64,000 bases of DNA from Methylobacterium durans (GCF_003173715.1 NZ_CP029550.1:2728001-2792000); one strand, 5' to 3'; shown: positions 50,784 through 59,855, counted from the first letter of the stretch. Notes: generated by a model not told the origin, from the letters alone. Numbers and translations: made by a program.

Positions 50784-52013
50784 TCACGCCTGCGTCTCGC
50801 GCACGACGCCGCGCGCGATCAGGTCGTCGATCGCGGCCGCGTCGTAGCCCGCGTCGGCGAGGATCGTGCGGCTGTGCTCGCCCAGCAGCGGGGCGGGCCC
50901 GTGGACGCGGCCGGGCGTGGCGGAGAACTTCACCGGCAGGCCGAGGGTCCGCATCCGGCCGGCGCGGGGATGGTCGACCTCGACCACCATCTCGCGGGCG
51001 AGGGTCTGCGGGTCGCGGTGCATCGCCGCCACGTCGAGGACGGGGCCGGCCGGCACGCCGCCGGCCTCCAGCCGCGCGAGCCAGTCCGCGGAGGGCGCGG
51101 TCCGGAAATGCGGGCCGAGGGCGTCGGCCAGCGCCTCGCGGTTCGCCATCCGGTCCCGGTTCTGCGCGAAGCGCGGGTCGGCGGCGAGGTCCTCCGCCCC
51201 GAGGACGGCGAGGAGGCGCAGCCAGTTCGTCTGGTTCGCCGCACCGATCGTGATCCAGCCGTCGGCCGTCTCGAAGGCCTCGTAGGGGGCGTTGAGCGGG
51301 TGGGCCGAGCCCATCGGGCCCGGCGCCGCGCCTGTCGCCATACTGATCGCCGATTGCCAGTAGGTCAGCGTGATGCCGGCCTCGAACAGGGAGGTGTCGA
51401 CGACCTGCCCCTCGCCGGTCTTCAGCTTGTGCGCGTAGGCGGCGAGCACGCCCATGCCCGCCAGGATGCCGGCGGTGATGTCGGTGACCGGCGGGCCGCA
51501 CTTCATGGGCGGCCGGCCCGGGCCCTCGCCGGTGATGCTCATGAGCCCGCTCATGCCCTGCGCCACGAGGTCGAAGCCCGCCCGCTCGGCATACGGCCCG
51601 GAGCGGCCGAAGCCGGACAGGGAGCAGTAGATCAGTCCGGGGAACTCCGCTCTCAGCGTCTCGTAGCCGAGGCCGAGCCGCTCCATCGTGCCGGCCCGGT
51701 AATTCTCGATCAGCACGTCGGCCTCCGCGAGGAGCCGGCGCAGGATCGCCTTGCCGTCCTCGCTCTTGAGGTCGAGGGCGATGCCGCGCTTGCCCCGGTT
51801 CATCATCATGTAGGCCGCGCTCTCGCCCGCGATGGCCGGCGGCACCGAGCGGCGCGTGTCGTCGCCGCCCTCGATCTTCTCGACCTTGATCACCTCGGCG
51901 CCCATGTCGCCGAGCATCAGCCCGCAGACGGGCCCCGCCATGATGTGGGCGAGCTCCACCACCCGCACGCCCGCGAGCGGGCCAGATCTCTGCGGCTTCG
52001 TCGTCGCTGTCAT
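50784..52013 (-). CDS. CaiB/BaiF (class III) CoA-transferase
   Basis: 409 aa. GPLAGVRVVELAHIMAGPVCGLMLGDMGAEVIKVEK, NRGKRGIALDLKSEDGK, DVLIENYRAGTMERLGLGYE, SLSGFGRSGPYAERAGFDLVAQGMSGL (catalytic Asp about 148) and GEGQVVDTSLFEAG are diagnostic. It transfers CoA between organic acids, probably activating an acid imported by the adjacent TRAP system; that link is inference. The start at 52013 (MTATTK) is taken because upstream residues are Arg/Pro filler. Confidence 0.92.
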   Translation of the reverse strand: MTATTKPQRSGPLAGVRVVELAHIMAGPVCGLMLGDMGAEVIKVEKIEGGDDTRRSVPPAIAGESAAYMMMNRGKRGIALDLKSEDGKAILRRLLAEADVLIENYRAGTMERLGLGYETLRAEFPGLIYCSLSGFGRSGPYAERAGFDLVAQGMSGLMSITGEGPGRPPMKCGPPVTDITAGILAGMGVLAAYAHKLKTGEGQVVDTSLFEAGITLTYWQSAISMATGAAPGPMGSAHPLNAPYEAFETADGWITIGAANQTNWLRLLAVLGAEDLAADPRFAQNRDRMANREALADALGPHFRTAPSADWLARLEAGGVPAGPVLDVAAMHRDPQTLAREMVVEVDHPRAGRMRTLGLPVKFSATPGRVHGPAPLLGEHSRTILADAGYDAAAIDDLIARGVVRETQA

Positions 52014-52214
52014 CGCGTCTCCGTACGGCCTGCCCCCGCGCCGGTCCGGCCGGGGACGCATCGATCTGGCATGCCATAGCGAGCCGGCGGCAGGGGGCGC
52101 AACCGCGGACGGAGCGAGGCCGCGGGAGCGGCGAGAGCCGAACGGCTGGACAGCGCGAGATTGCATCTCTAGGGTTGGAAAAATAACCTAGAGTAAAATT
52201 TGGAGACGACCCGC

Positions 52215-52397
52215 ATGAGCACCTGTCGCGGCAGTAACGGCGACACCTGGGAGATCTACCAGTCCGGCGGCCAGTGGCGCTGGCGCCGGACCGCCCGCAA
52301 CGGCGAACCCGTAGGCGCTTCCACGGAGGCGTACGTGAACAAGAGCGACTGCATCGCCAACGCGCGGCGCAACGGCATGGATTGCGACCCGAAATAG
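52215..52397 (+). CDS. Small DUF1508-like (YegP-type) protein
   Basis: 60 aa. WEIYQSGGQWRWRRTARNG followed by EAYVNKSDCIANARRNGMD is a single DUF1508 unit, as in YegP-like proteins. Two or three Cys residues (STCRG, DC.A, MDCDPK) are unusual for the family. GGAG lies at 52201-52204. An ATG at 52200 in the same frame is possible. A short A/T-rich stretch (52165-52200) provides a promoter. Confidence 0.8.
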   Translation: MSTCRGSNGDTWEIYQSGGQWRWRRTARNGEPVGASTEAYVNKSDCIANARRNGMDCDPK

Positions 52398-52482
52398 GGC
52401 CCATCGCCCTCCGGCCCCGCTACGCCTCCGCCTCCGGCCCGTCCCGTGCTAGGGGCAGGCCGGAGAACCGGATGGAGCCGCC

Positions 52483-54309
52483 ATGGGAAGCCCGAACACC
52501 CTCGGAAGCCGGAAGGCCGTCACCGAGCTGCGCCGCGCCGGGGCGATCGCGATCCTCACCCTCGCCTCGCCGCCGGTGAACGCCCTCTCGGAAGCCCTGC
52601 GCCTCGGCATCCGGGACGCGGTCGCGGTGGCCGAGGCGGATTCGGAGGTCTCGGCGATCGTGCTGATCGGCGCCGGCCGGATGTTCTGCGGGGGCGCCGA
52701 CATCACCGAGTTCGGCCGGCCCTGGCAGGGGATCGGCCTCGGCGCGCTCCTCGACGCGGTGGAGGATACGGAGAAGCCGGTCGTCGCCGCGATCCACGGG
52801 ATGGCTTTGGGCGGCGGCCTCGAACTGGCGCTCGCCTGCCATTACCGGATCGCGACGCCCGCCGCCCGGCTCGGCCAGCCCGAGGTGAAGCTCGGCCTCG
52901 TGCCGGGCGCGGGCGGGACGCAGCGCCTGCCCCGCCTGATCGGCACCGAGAAGGCCCTGGCCATGATCGTCTCGGGCGAGCCCGTCGACGGGCCCGCCGC
53001 CCGCGACCTCGGCCTCGTCGACGCGATCGCCCCGGAGGATCGCTTGGAGGCGGAGGCGGTGGCGTTCGCTGAGCGGCTCCTCGCGGAGGGGCAGGGGCCC
53101 CGCCGCGTGCGCGAGGACGACAGCCGCCTGGAGCCCGGCCGCCTCGGCCTGTTCGCGGCGGCGCGGGAGGAGGCGGCGCGCCGCTATCGCGGCTTCGAGG
53201 CGCCGCAGGCCTGCATCGCCTGCGTCGAGGCTGCCGGCACGCTCCCCTTCGCGGAGGCGCTCGCCTTCGAGGAGCGCACCTTCTTCGCGCTGATGAGGAG
53301 CGCGCAATCGATCGCGCAGCGCCACGCCTTCTTCGCCGAGCGCGAGGCGGCCAAGATCCCGGATCTGCCGGCGGCGACGCCGAAGCGGCCGGTGCGGCAG
53401 GTCGCGCTCGTCGGCTCGGATCTCGCGGGGGCCGGGTCCTCCGGGGCGGCGGAGGGCCCGGCCGCGCGCCTCGCCGCGATCCTCTCGCAGGACGCCGGGC
53501 TGACGGTTCTGCGCGCCGCGGGAGCGGCCCCGCCCGATCTCGCGAGCTGCGATCTCGTCCTCGCGGCGCGGATGCGGGACCTCGCGCCCCTCGACGCGGG
53601 CCCGGAGGCGATCCGCGCCGTCGCGGCCGACGCCCCCGATCCCGCCGCCCTCGCGGCCGGATCGGGGGCGGAGCGGGTGCTCGGGCTTCACCCCGGCGCA
53701 GCCTTGCCCGGTGCCCGCCTCCTCGAGATCCTGCGCGGCCCGGCCACGGCGCCGGACGTGCTCGCCACCGCGCTGGGCCTCGCGCGGGGCCTCGGCCGGG
53801 TCGCGGTGGTGACGCGGGGCGGCTTCATCGGCCCGCGCATGCTCGGGCGCCTGCGGCAGGAGGCCGGCCGCCTCGTCCGCGAGGGCGCGAGCCCGGAGCA
53901 GGTCGCGCGCGTCCTGACGGAATTCGGGCTCGCGGCCGCCCCGCTCGGGCTCGGCGCCGTAGCGCCGGACGGCGAGCCGGTCGCCGGACACCACCGCCGG
54001 GCCGTCTCGGACGACGAGATCCTGGAGCGCTGCCTCGACACCCTGGTCGATGCGGGCGCGCGGATCCTGGAGGCGGGCGAGGCCCTGCGCGCCTCGGACA
54101 TCGACGTGGTCTGGCTCGCGGGCTACGGCTGGCCGGCCTACCGGGGCGGCCCGATGCACGGGGCGGACGCGCAGGGACTCCCCGCCCTGCGGGACCGCCT
54201 GCGCGCCCGCGCGGACAGCCACGGACCCGACCACGCGCCCTCGTCCCTCATCGAGCGCCTCGCCGCGGAGGGTGGCCGCTTCGCCGACCTCGACCGAAGG
54301 CCGGGGTAG
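52483..54309 (+). CDS. FadJ-like multifunctional enoyl-CoA hydratase / 3-hydroxyacyl-CoA dehydrogenase homologue with degenerate NAD site
   Basis: 608 aa, shorter than the usual about 700. The N-terminal crotonase domain is intact: RMFCGGADITEFGRP, IHGMALGGGLELALACHYRIA and RLGQPEVKLGLVPGAGGTQRLPR retain both catalytic Glu residues. The middle part normally holds the NAD Rossmann GxGxMG, but here it reads RQVALVGSDLAGAGSSG and is compressed, and the HFFNP-type catalytic motif is reduced to GLHPGAA. The C-terminal 3HCDH domain is recognisable (VTRGGFIGPRMLGRLRQEA, DIDVVWLAGYGWPAYRGGPM). Hydratase activity is likely; dehydrogenase activity is doubtful. Confidence 0.85.
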   Translation: MGSPNTLGSRKAVTELRRAGAIAILTLASPPVNALSEALRLGIRDAVAVAEADSEVSAIVLIGAGRMFCGGADITEFGRPWQGIGLGALLDAVEDTEKPVVAAIHGMALGGGLELALACHYRIATPAARLGQPEVKLGLVPGAGGTQRLPRLIGTEKALAMIVSGEPVDGPAARDLGLVDAIAPEDRLEAEAVAFAERLLAEGQGPRRVREDDSRLEPGRLGLFAAAREEAARRYRGFEAPQACIACVEAAGTLPFAEALAFEERTFFALMRSAQSIAQRHAFFAEREAAKIPDLPAATPKRPVRQVALVGSDLAGAGSSGAAEGPAARLAAILSQDAGLTVLRAAGAAPPDLASCDLVLAARMRDLAPLDAGPEAIRAVAADAPDPAALAAGSGAERVLGLHPGAALPGARLLEILRGPATAPDVLATALGLARGLGRVAVVTRGGFIGPRMLGRLRQEAGRLVREGASPEQVARVLTEFGLAAAPLGLGAVAPDGEPVAGHHRRAVSDDEILERCLDTLVDAGARILEAGEALRASDIDVVWLAGYGWPAYRGGPMHGADAQGLPALRDRLRARADSHGPDHAPSSLIERLAAEGGRFADLDRRPG

Positions 54310-54537
54310 GGCGGGCGCGACGCGATCCAGATCCGGCCCGGCAGAACCCGCAGGGGACGGCCTTGTCGTCCGTACGGGGCTCGCGCGACGAGGTCCGCGT
54401 CCTCGCAGGCGGATCGCCGGCCCCGAACGGCCGACGCTGGCCGAGGGCGGACCGGCGGTCTTCGGGCGAGCGACCGGGGCACGCGGTGCGTCGGCAGGTG
54501 GAACGTCCGTGCGCGCAAGCCCGCCTGGAACGCCGAC

Positions 54538-55518
54538 CTACGGCGTGATCAGGATGGCGCCGCCGATCCGACGCTCCTCGGCGGCGCGGTGGGCCTCCAC
54601 GATCTCCTCGAGGGAGAAGCGTCCTCCGATGTCGACGGTGACGTGGCCTCGGGCGATGGCGTCGAACAGGTCGGCCGCATTGGCGCGGAACGTCGCCGCA
54701 TCGGCATTGTGGGGGAAGACGGAGGGTCGTGTCAGGAAGAGACACCCCTTCTTGTTGAGGAGCTCGGGGTCCACCGCTGGAGCCTTGCCGGACGAGGCGC
54801 CGTAACAGACGACGAGGCCGAACGGCGCCGCGCAATCGAGGGACCTGATCAGGGTGTCCTTGCCGACGGCATCGTAGACGACGCGGGCCTTTCGGCCCCC
54901 GGTCGCTGCCAGGAAGGCTTGCGGCCAATCCGGGTCGTTGAGGTCGACGACATCCACGCAGCCGGCCGCGAGCGCCGCCTCGCGCTTTCGTGGCGAGCCC
55001 GTGGTCCCCACCACCGTCGCGCCCAGCGCCGTCGCCCAACGGGTCAAGATCTGCCCGACACCGCCGGCGGCCGAGTGCACGAGCAAGAGGTCGTTCGCCT
55101 GCACCGCGTGCGTCTTGCGCAGCAGGTACTGGGCCGTCATGCCCTTGAAGAGGAGGGTCGCCGCAGCCGCGTCGCTGACCGTGTCAGGCAGTGCGACAAG
55201 CTTGTCGGCCGGCACGTTGCGAAGGTCCGTATAGGCGCCGACGCCGGCGTTCATGTAGGCGACCCTGTCGCCCGTCCGGATGCCCGTGACGCCGGCGCCG
55301 AGCGCGTCGACGACGCCCGCCGCCTCGAAGCCCAAGCCGGTCGGCAGCGGGAGCGGATAGATCCCCTTGCGTTGGTAGATGTCGATGAAGTTGAAGCCGA
55401 TGGCGGAGTGCCTGACCCGCACCTCGCCCGGCATCGGTACCGGAAGCTCCTCCGACACGACCGACATCACGTCCGGCCGGCCAAATTCGGCGAGGGTGAC
55501 AACGCGTCTTGAGGTCAT
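54538..55518 (-). CDS. NADPH:quinone oxidoreductase / zinc-independent MDR family
   Basis: 326 aa. EVRVRHSAIGFNFIDIYQRKGIYPLPLPTGLGFEAAGVV, GDRVAYMNAGVGAYTD, LLFKGMTAQYLLRKT, VHSAAGGVGQILTRWA (NADPH-binding GxxGVG) and YDAVGKDTLIRSLDC are the QOR (quinone oxidoreductase) set. No zinc ligands. It is transcribed divergently from an ArsR-type repressor, suggesting inducible detoxification. The 228-bp gap on its left (54310-54537) holds nothing recognisable. Confidence 0.92.
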   Translation of the reverse strand: MTSRRVVTLAEFGRPDVMSVVSEELPVPMPGEVRVRHSAIGFNFIDIYQRKGIYPLPLPTGLGFEAAGVVDALGAGVTGIRTGDRVAYMNAGVGAYTDLRNVPADKLVALPDTVSDAAAATLLFKGMTAQYLLRKTHAVQANDLLLVHSAAGGVGQILTRWATALGATVVGTTGSPRKREAALAAGCVDVVDLNDPDWPQAFLAATGGRKARVVYDAVGKDTLIRSLDCAAPFGLVVCYGASSGKAPAVDPELLNKKGCLFLTRPSVFPHNADAATFRANAADLFDAIARGHVTVDIGGRFSLEEIVEAHRAAEERRIGGAILITP

Positions 55519-55562
55519 GCGAGGGCGGCTCCATGAGAGGGCGCGATATCACACACGATCTC

Positions 55563-55584
55563 AGGTACGATGCAAGTCATACCT
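55563..55584. promoter_or_regulatory. Probable ArsR-type operator
   Basis: AGGTACGA (55563-55570) and TCATACCT (55577-55584) are inverted repeats matching at 7 of 8 positions with a 6-bp spacer. They lie 14 bp before the ATG of the ArsR-like gene and 45 bp upstream of the divergent oxidoreductase. This fits a shared autoregulatory site. Confidence 0.6.
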
Positions 55585-55597
55585 TGCGAGCCGCGCG

Positions 55598-55921
55598 ATG
55601 CCCGATGAACTCAGCCACCCGACCATGGACGAGATGGACCTGGGAGCGATCTTCGCGGCACTGGCCGACCCGCTCCGTCGCCAGGTGGTCATGACGCTCG
55701 CCGCCGACCCGGACGTCGTCCGAGACTGCAGTTCGTTCGACCTGCCGGTCACCAAGGCGACGCGCACCCATCATTTTCGCGTGTTGCGGGAAGCGGGCCT
55801 CATCCATCAGGTCGATCAGGGAAACAGCCGCACCAACCGGTTGCGCGCGGCGGAGTTGCGCCGGCGTTTCCCGGCGCTCGTCGACCTTCTCCTCACGGAG
55901 GCCCGATCCCGAAAGGCCTGA
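55598..55921 (+). CDS. ArsR-family winged-helix transcriptional regulator
   Basis: 107 aa. LGAIFAALADPLRRQVVMTLAADPD, FDLPVTKATRTHHFRVLREAGLIHQVDQGNSRTNRLR is the classic ArsR HTH with recognition helix. The metal-binding CVC motif is absent, so it is of the metal-independent (redox or small molecule) type. It is divergent from the QOR-type gene, which it probably represses. Start at ATG 55598. Confidence 0.9.
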   Translation: MPDELSHPTMDEMDLGAIFAALADPLRRQVVMTLAADPDVVRDCSSFDLPVTKATRTHHFRVLREAGLIHQVDQGNSRTNRLRAAELRRRFPALVDLLLTEARSRKA

Positions 55922-56130
55922 ATTCGAACCGGATCTTCGTCACGGGTGATGCGCAACGCCTTCGATTTTTGCCTCGAAACGGGCCTTCGCAGCGTCGCGG
56001 CAGGAGGGCCGGAGGGGGCAAGCTTCCATGACGCCGAGCCTGCGAGAGCATCCGGCCCTGCTAACGCTGATCGGACAAGCCCTATCGGCAAGCCCTATCG
56101 GAATGCCCGTCCAAGCCTTAGCTTACGACC

Positions 56131-56652
56131 ATGTTCGATGATCAGGCCCAGCTCGATCTGCGACTGGAGCGCGTCGGTGAACGCCTGGCAGCGGCTCGGT
56201 CTCTCGACGATGTCGTGGCTGCCTTGGGCCAGTCCGCAAGACTGGCGATCGCCTGTGACGGCATCGCCGTCGTCCTGCGGGATGACGGCTGCTGCAACTA
56301 CGTTGCCGAGGACGCCATCCAGATGCTCTGGAAGGGCCAGCGCTTCCCGCTCGAGGCGTGTGTCTCGGGCTGGGCGATGCTGAATGCGGAGACGGCCGTC
56401 GTTCCGGACGTGAGCTTCGACCCGCGCGTCCCGGTCGCGCCCTACCAGAACAAGGCGATACGCAGCCTCGTGATGGCCCCGATCGGCTCGCCCGAGCCGG
56501 TTGCGGCACTCGGCGCATACTGGTGCGCGCTGACGTTCCTGGATGAGGGGACCGTTGCCCGCGTCGAGGCCGTGGCCGGTCTAGCCACTGAGGCCCTAGC
56601 CCGGATCCAGACAGGCAGCACGCAGCTCTCGCGTCGGCAAGCCTCGGCCTGA
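56131..56652 (+). CDS. GAF-domain protein
   Basis: 173 aa, a single GAF domain: ARSLDDVVAALGQSARLAIACDGIAVVLRDDG, EACVSGWAMLNAETAVVPDVSFDPRVP and YQNKAIRSLVMAPIGSPEPVAALGAYW. Such proteins sense small molecules or act as inputs for kinases, but no output domain or kinase is adjacent. Upstream (56080-56105), AAGCCCTATCGG occurs twice in tandem. Downstream at 56681-56694 is a 14-bp palindrome CGCGAACGTTCGCG. Confidence 0.85.
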   Translation: MFDDQAQLDLRLERVGERLAAARSLDDVVAALGQSARLAIACDGIAVVLRDDGCCNYVAEDAIQMLWKGQRFPLEACVSGWAMLNAETAVVPDVSFDPRVPVAPYQNKAIRSLVMAPIGSPEPVAALGAYWCALTFLDEGTVARVEAVAGLATEALARIQTGSTQLSRRQASA

Positions 56653-56832
56653 TCGGCGGCGAGATCCACAACGCCCAGCCCGCGAACGTTCGCGTCGGAG
56701 AGGCCGCGCGCGTCTGCCGGACGACCCGAAGGGGCGCTGTGCCGCGTGTCGGTTGCCGGGCAGCGCCTCAACGACGGCTCACCACCCGGGAGCCAGCACC
56801 CGGCGCCGGGCAGAGCCGGTCGCGACCGGCCG

Positions 56833-58068
56833 TTACCCCGCCTCCGTCGCATAGAACCCCGCGAGGAGCGGATGGACGTAGTGGCGCTCGGCCGCTGCCG
56901 CGTCGATGCCCTCCGCCCAGGCGTCGAGCTCGGACGCGGCGTCGATCATGCTGTTGACGACCTGGGCGGCGATCGCCGGGTCGCAGGCGCGGATCGAGCC
57001 GTCCGCCACCCCGTCGACGATGGGGAAGGCGACGCGGTCCCAGAGCCGGTGCATCGTGCCGGTGACGCCGCCGCGCAGGTTGTCCGGCAGGGCGCCCACC
57101 GCGATCCAGCGCAGCAGCGGCCCGGATTCCGAGAGCTGGTGGCGCACCAGCGCGCAGCTCAGCGCCCCGAGCCGCTCCCAGCCCGTCCCCCCGGCCGCCT
57201 CCGCCGCGTCCTGCGTGCGGCGGATCCGGTCGAAGGTGCGGGTGAAGCAGTTGGCGACGAGGTCGTCCTTGTTGTCGTTGTGGTGGTAGAACGAGCCCTT
57301 GGTGACGCGCAGCTGCGCCGAGATCTTCTCCACCGAGGCGCCGCGGTAGCCCTGCTCGTTGATGAGGATCGTGGCCGCGCGCAGGAAGGCGTCGGTCGGC
57401 CCGGCCTCCGGCGCCGGCACCTCGACGCGGCGGGTGGGCGGCCAGGGACTTTCCGGCCCCGCGAGGCCGCGCAGGAGGAGATCCGCCACGCGCTCCGCGA
57501 CGCGGGCGTAGTCGTCCGGCTCGTAGCGCTCGATCCAGACGCGCAGGGTCTGCACCACCGAGACGAGGAGGTGGGTGCGGGCGTTGCGGGCGATCCGGTC
57601 GAGCCCGGGCAGCGCCTCCGGTCCGACGAGCAGCGCCCGCATGCGCCGGTAGAAGGCGTTGTAGGCGGCAAACACCGTCCCGGCCTGCGGACTCGGCAGC
57701 GCGCGCACGTCGTGGAAGCGGATCAGGGCCGGCCGCTCGCCCGCGGCCATGGCGGCGAGGCCCCGCGCGTAGCGGTCGAGGAAGCCGCGCAGGCGCGCCT
57801 CGGGCGTCGGCTCCGCCTCGGCCTCCGCGATCAGCGCGTCGAGCCACGCGATCTTGGCCAGGAAGCAGGCCGCCGCGAGGTCCTCCTTGCGGCGGTAATA
57901 GTAGGTGATCGAGTTCGTCATCAGGCCGACGCTGCCCGAGACATCGGCGAGTGAGGTGCCGCGGATGCCCCGCTCGTTGAAGCGCTTGGCCGCCGCGTCG
58001 AGGATCGCCTGGCGCTTCTCGGCGAAGCGCTTGGTCTGCCGCGGGACGGAGCTGGTTGTGTCCGACAT
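56833..58068 (-). CDS. Tandem double-TetR transcriptional regulator
   Basis: 411 aa containing two TetR/AcrR units in one chain. First HTH: AEKRQAILDAAAKRFNERGIRGTSLADVSGSVGLMTNSITYYYRRKEDL. Second HTH begins DAFLRAATILINEQGYRGASVEKISAQLRVTKGSFYHHNDNKDDL (near residue 215). Each is followed by its own helical ligand/dimer region. No frameshift or stop separates them, so the fusion is genuine as read. It lies upstream of, and on the same strand as, nothing else; the NarK-type gene is behind it. Confidence 0.88.
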   Translation of the reverse strand: MSDTTSSVPRQTKRFAEKRQAILDAAAKRFNERGIRGTSLADVSGSVGLMTNSITYYYRRKEDLAAACFLAKIAWLDALIAEAEAEPTPEARLRGFLDRYARGLAAMAAGERPALIRFHDVRALPSPQAGTVFAAYNAFYRRMRALLVGPEALPGLDRIARNARTHLLVSVVQTLRVWIERYEPDDYARVAERVADLLLRGLAGPESPWPPTRRVEVPAPEAGPTDAFLRAATILINEQGYRGASVEKISAQLRVTKGSFYHHNDNKDDLVANCFTRTFDRIRRTQDAAEAAGGTGWERLGALSCALVRHQLSESGPLLRWIAVGALPDNLRGGVTGTMHRLWDRVAFPIVDGVADGSIRACDPAIAAQVVNSMIDAASELDAWAEGIDAAAAERHYVHPLLAGFYATEAG

Positions 58069-58146
58069 ACTGAGGGTTGAGCATGGGCGCGCAGGGCTGA
58101 CAAGCGCGCCCGCGCGGACGGCACCCTTGCGCATACCGCGGACACG

Positions 58147-58170
58147 AAAACGGGGACCGACCGGCCCCCG
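58147..58170 (-). terminator. Intrinsic terminator after the NarK-type gene
   Basis: Read on the minus strand: CGGGGGCCGGTCGGTCCCCG folds into a stem with one G-T pair and is followed directly by TTTT. It lies 28 bp after the transporter stop codon (58198) and before the TetR gene start, so it ends the transporter transcript. Confidence 0.75.
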
Positions 58171-58197
58171 TCCCGCAATCCGCGCGGGCGCGGCGGA

Positions 58198-59448
58198 TCA
58201 GACCGGTGCGGGCTCCAGCCGCCCGGCCGGAACGGGCGCGGGCTCGGCCAGCACCGTGCCGCGCGGCCCGATCCACTGGCCGACCCAGCGGCGCTGCCAG
58301 AGGACGAGACAGCCGAGCACCAGGGCCGCGAAGGCGGCGTAGCCGACGAAGCCGAGGGCGAAGGAGCCCGTGTACTGCTTGGACAGACCCATCACGTTGG
58401 GCAGGATCGCGCCGCCGAGCGCGCCGACCTCGCCGATCATCGAGCCGGCCACCGCCGTGTTGGTGGGCCAGCGCAGCGGCACGAGCTGGAACAGCGCGCC
58501 GTTGCCGGCGCCGAGCGCCGCGAAGCAGAGCATGAACAGGATCGTGGTCAGCGCGAGCGAGGGGGCCGAGGTGAGGAGCAGGAAGGAGGCGATGGCCGCG
58601 AGCAGCACCACGGTGAGCACCAGCACGCCGCCGACCCGGTCGGCGAAGTAGCCGCCGACGATGCGGATGCCCGAGCCCATGATGGCGGCGAGCATGGTGA
58701 GGCGCCCGGCCTCGACCTTGGTGACGGCGAACTGCTCGTAGAAGAAGGTCGGCAGGAAGTTCGACAGGCCGATGAAGCCGCCGAAGGTGATGATGTAGAC
58801 GAGGCTGAACGCCCAGCCGTCCTTCTGGAACAGGCAGGCGACGTGCTGGCGGAAGGATTGGTGCTCGCGGTCCGGCGGCTCCTTGGCGAAGACGATCATC
58901 ACGACGAGGGGGATCAGCATCACGACGCCCGCGAAGCCGTAGACGGCCTGCCAGCCGTAGGCCTGGGCGAGCGGGGGCGCGAACAGCACGGCGAGCACCG
59001 TGCCCGAGTTGCCGGCCCCCGCGATGCCCATGGCGAGGCCCTTGTGCTGGGGCGGGAACCAGCCGGAGCCGAGCGACAGGGCGACGCCGAAGGAGGCGCC
59101 GGCGATGCCGAGCAGCACGCCCATGGCGAGCACGTCGTTGAAGGTGTGGACCAGGAAGAAGCCGAAGGCCATCGCCGCGATGATGAGGCTCATCTCGGTG
59201 ATCGCCGCGTTCTTGCGGCCGATATACTGGGCGAGCACGCCGAGCGGGAAGCGCATGATCGCGCCCGCCATGATCGGCAGCGAGATCATGAACCCGGTCT
59301 GGGCCGGGCTGAGATGGTAGGTCTCGGTGATGAACGGGCCCATGGCGCCGTTCAGGACCCAGATCGCGAAGCAGAAATCGAAGTAGAGGAACGCGGCGAA
59401 CAGGGTCGGGGGGTGACCCGACTTCATCACGGTCTTGAAGCTGGCCAT
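58198..59448 (-). CDS. NarK/NasA-type nitrate/nitrite transporter (MFS, NNP family)
   Basis: 416 aa, about 12 membrane helices. The nitrate signature GAGNSGTVLAVLFAPPLA is present, with FAIWVLNGAMGPFI, LAQYIGRKNA, GASFGVALSLGSGWFP and GALFQLVPLRWPTNTAVAGSMIGEVGALGG (second signature region). It imports nitrate/nitrite or exchanges them. The start at 59448 gives MASFKTVM; the upstream frame is long but featureless. No nitrate reductase gene is in view. Confidence 0.9.
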   Translation of the reverse strand: MASFKTVMKSGHPPTLFAAFLYFDFCFAIWVLNGAMGPFITETYHLSPAQTGFMISLPIMAGAIMRFPLGVLAQYIGRKNAAITEMSLIIAAMAFGFFLVHTFNDVLAMGVLLGIAGASFGVALSLGSGWFPPQHKGLAMGIAGAGNSGTVLAVLFAPPLAQAYGWQAVYGFAGVVMLIPLVVMIVFAKEPPDREHQSFRQHVACLFQKDGWAFSLVYIITFGGFIGLSNFLPTFFYEQFAVTKVEAGRLTMLAAIMGSGIRIVGGYFADRVGGVLVLTVVLLAAIASFLLLTSAPSLALTTILFMLCFAALGAGNGALFQLVPLRWPTNTAVAGSMIGEVGALGGAILPNVMGLSKQYTGSFALGFVGYAAFAALVLGCLVLWQRRWVGQWIGPRGTVLAEPAPVPAGRLEPAPV

Positions 59449-59855
59449 TCGAAGGTGCTCGTCTCTTGGTGCGGCGCGCGCACGCTGCCGCTCTGCCGGG
59501 GAAGCCGGACTCACACCGTCCGCATTGCGGGGCGCCGTTGCCCCGCGCGCCGCGCCGGGGCGCGACGGGGGCGGCAAAGCAGCAAATGTGCCAGAGGCAT
59601 GGACGGGAGAATGGCTGCGCTCAGGAGCGGACGGCGCCCGGGCCGCTGCGACGATCCGGATGTTTGCTGCACCGCAAGGCAGCCTGCCCAGGAAACGGGC
59701 GGTAACCCCGCCCACCTTTCCCGGACACGAGAGGTCGAGTGCGCAGGAGCGCACCGGATGCGGTATTCAGGTCTTTCCGGAGAAGGCGCACCCCTCACCC
59801 GGTCGGCTGACGCCGACTCAGGCCTCCCGGATGGGAGAGGGGGACCGCGCCGGCC
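59449..59855. other. Intergenic region holding a dispersed repeat
   Basis: A 407-bp stretch with no supported gene. The first half is GC-rich and includes AAAGCAGCAAATGTGCCAG (59577-59595), a mildly A-rich patch that could carry the transporter promoter. The second half is largely the degenerate repeat copy at 59712-59850. Confidence 0.5.
59712..59850. repeat. Dispersed double-hairpin repeat, degenerate copy D
   Basis: Diverged relative of the repeats in the GTA cluster: starts CCTTTCCCGGACACGAGAGG, then CACCCCTCACCCGGTCGGCTGACGCCGACT, and ends CCTCCCGGATGGGAGAGG. The core CCTCACCCGGTCGGC and GCCGACT are shared with copy B. Its presence 28 kb away shows that the element is not confined to the GTA cluster. 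Confidence 0.65.

Noticed and set aside
56681..56694. CGCGAACGTTCGCG palindrome as an operator
   Set aside because: A 14-bp palindrome, but it lies downstream of the GAF gene and not near a start codon. It is possibly a chance CG-rich palindrome, so no function is assigned.
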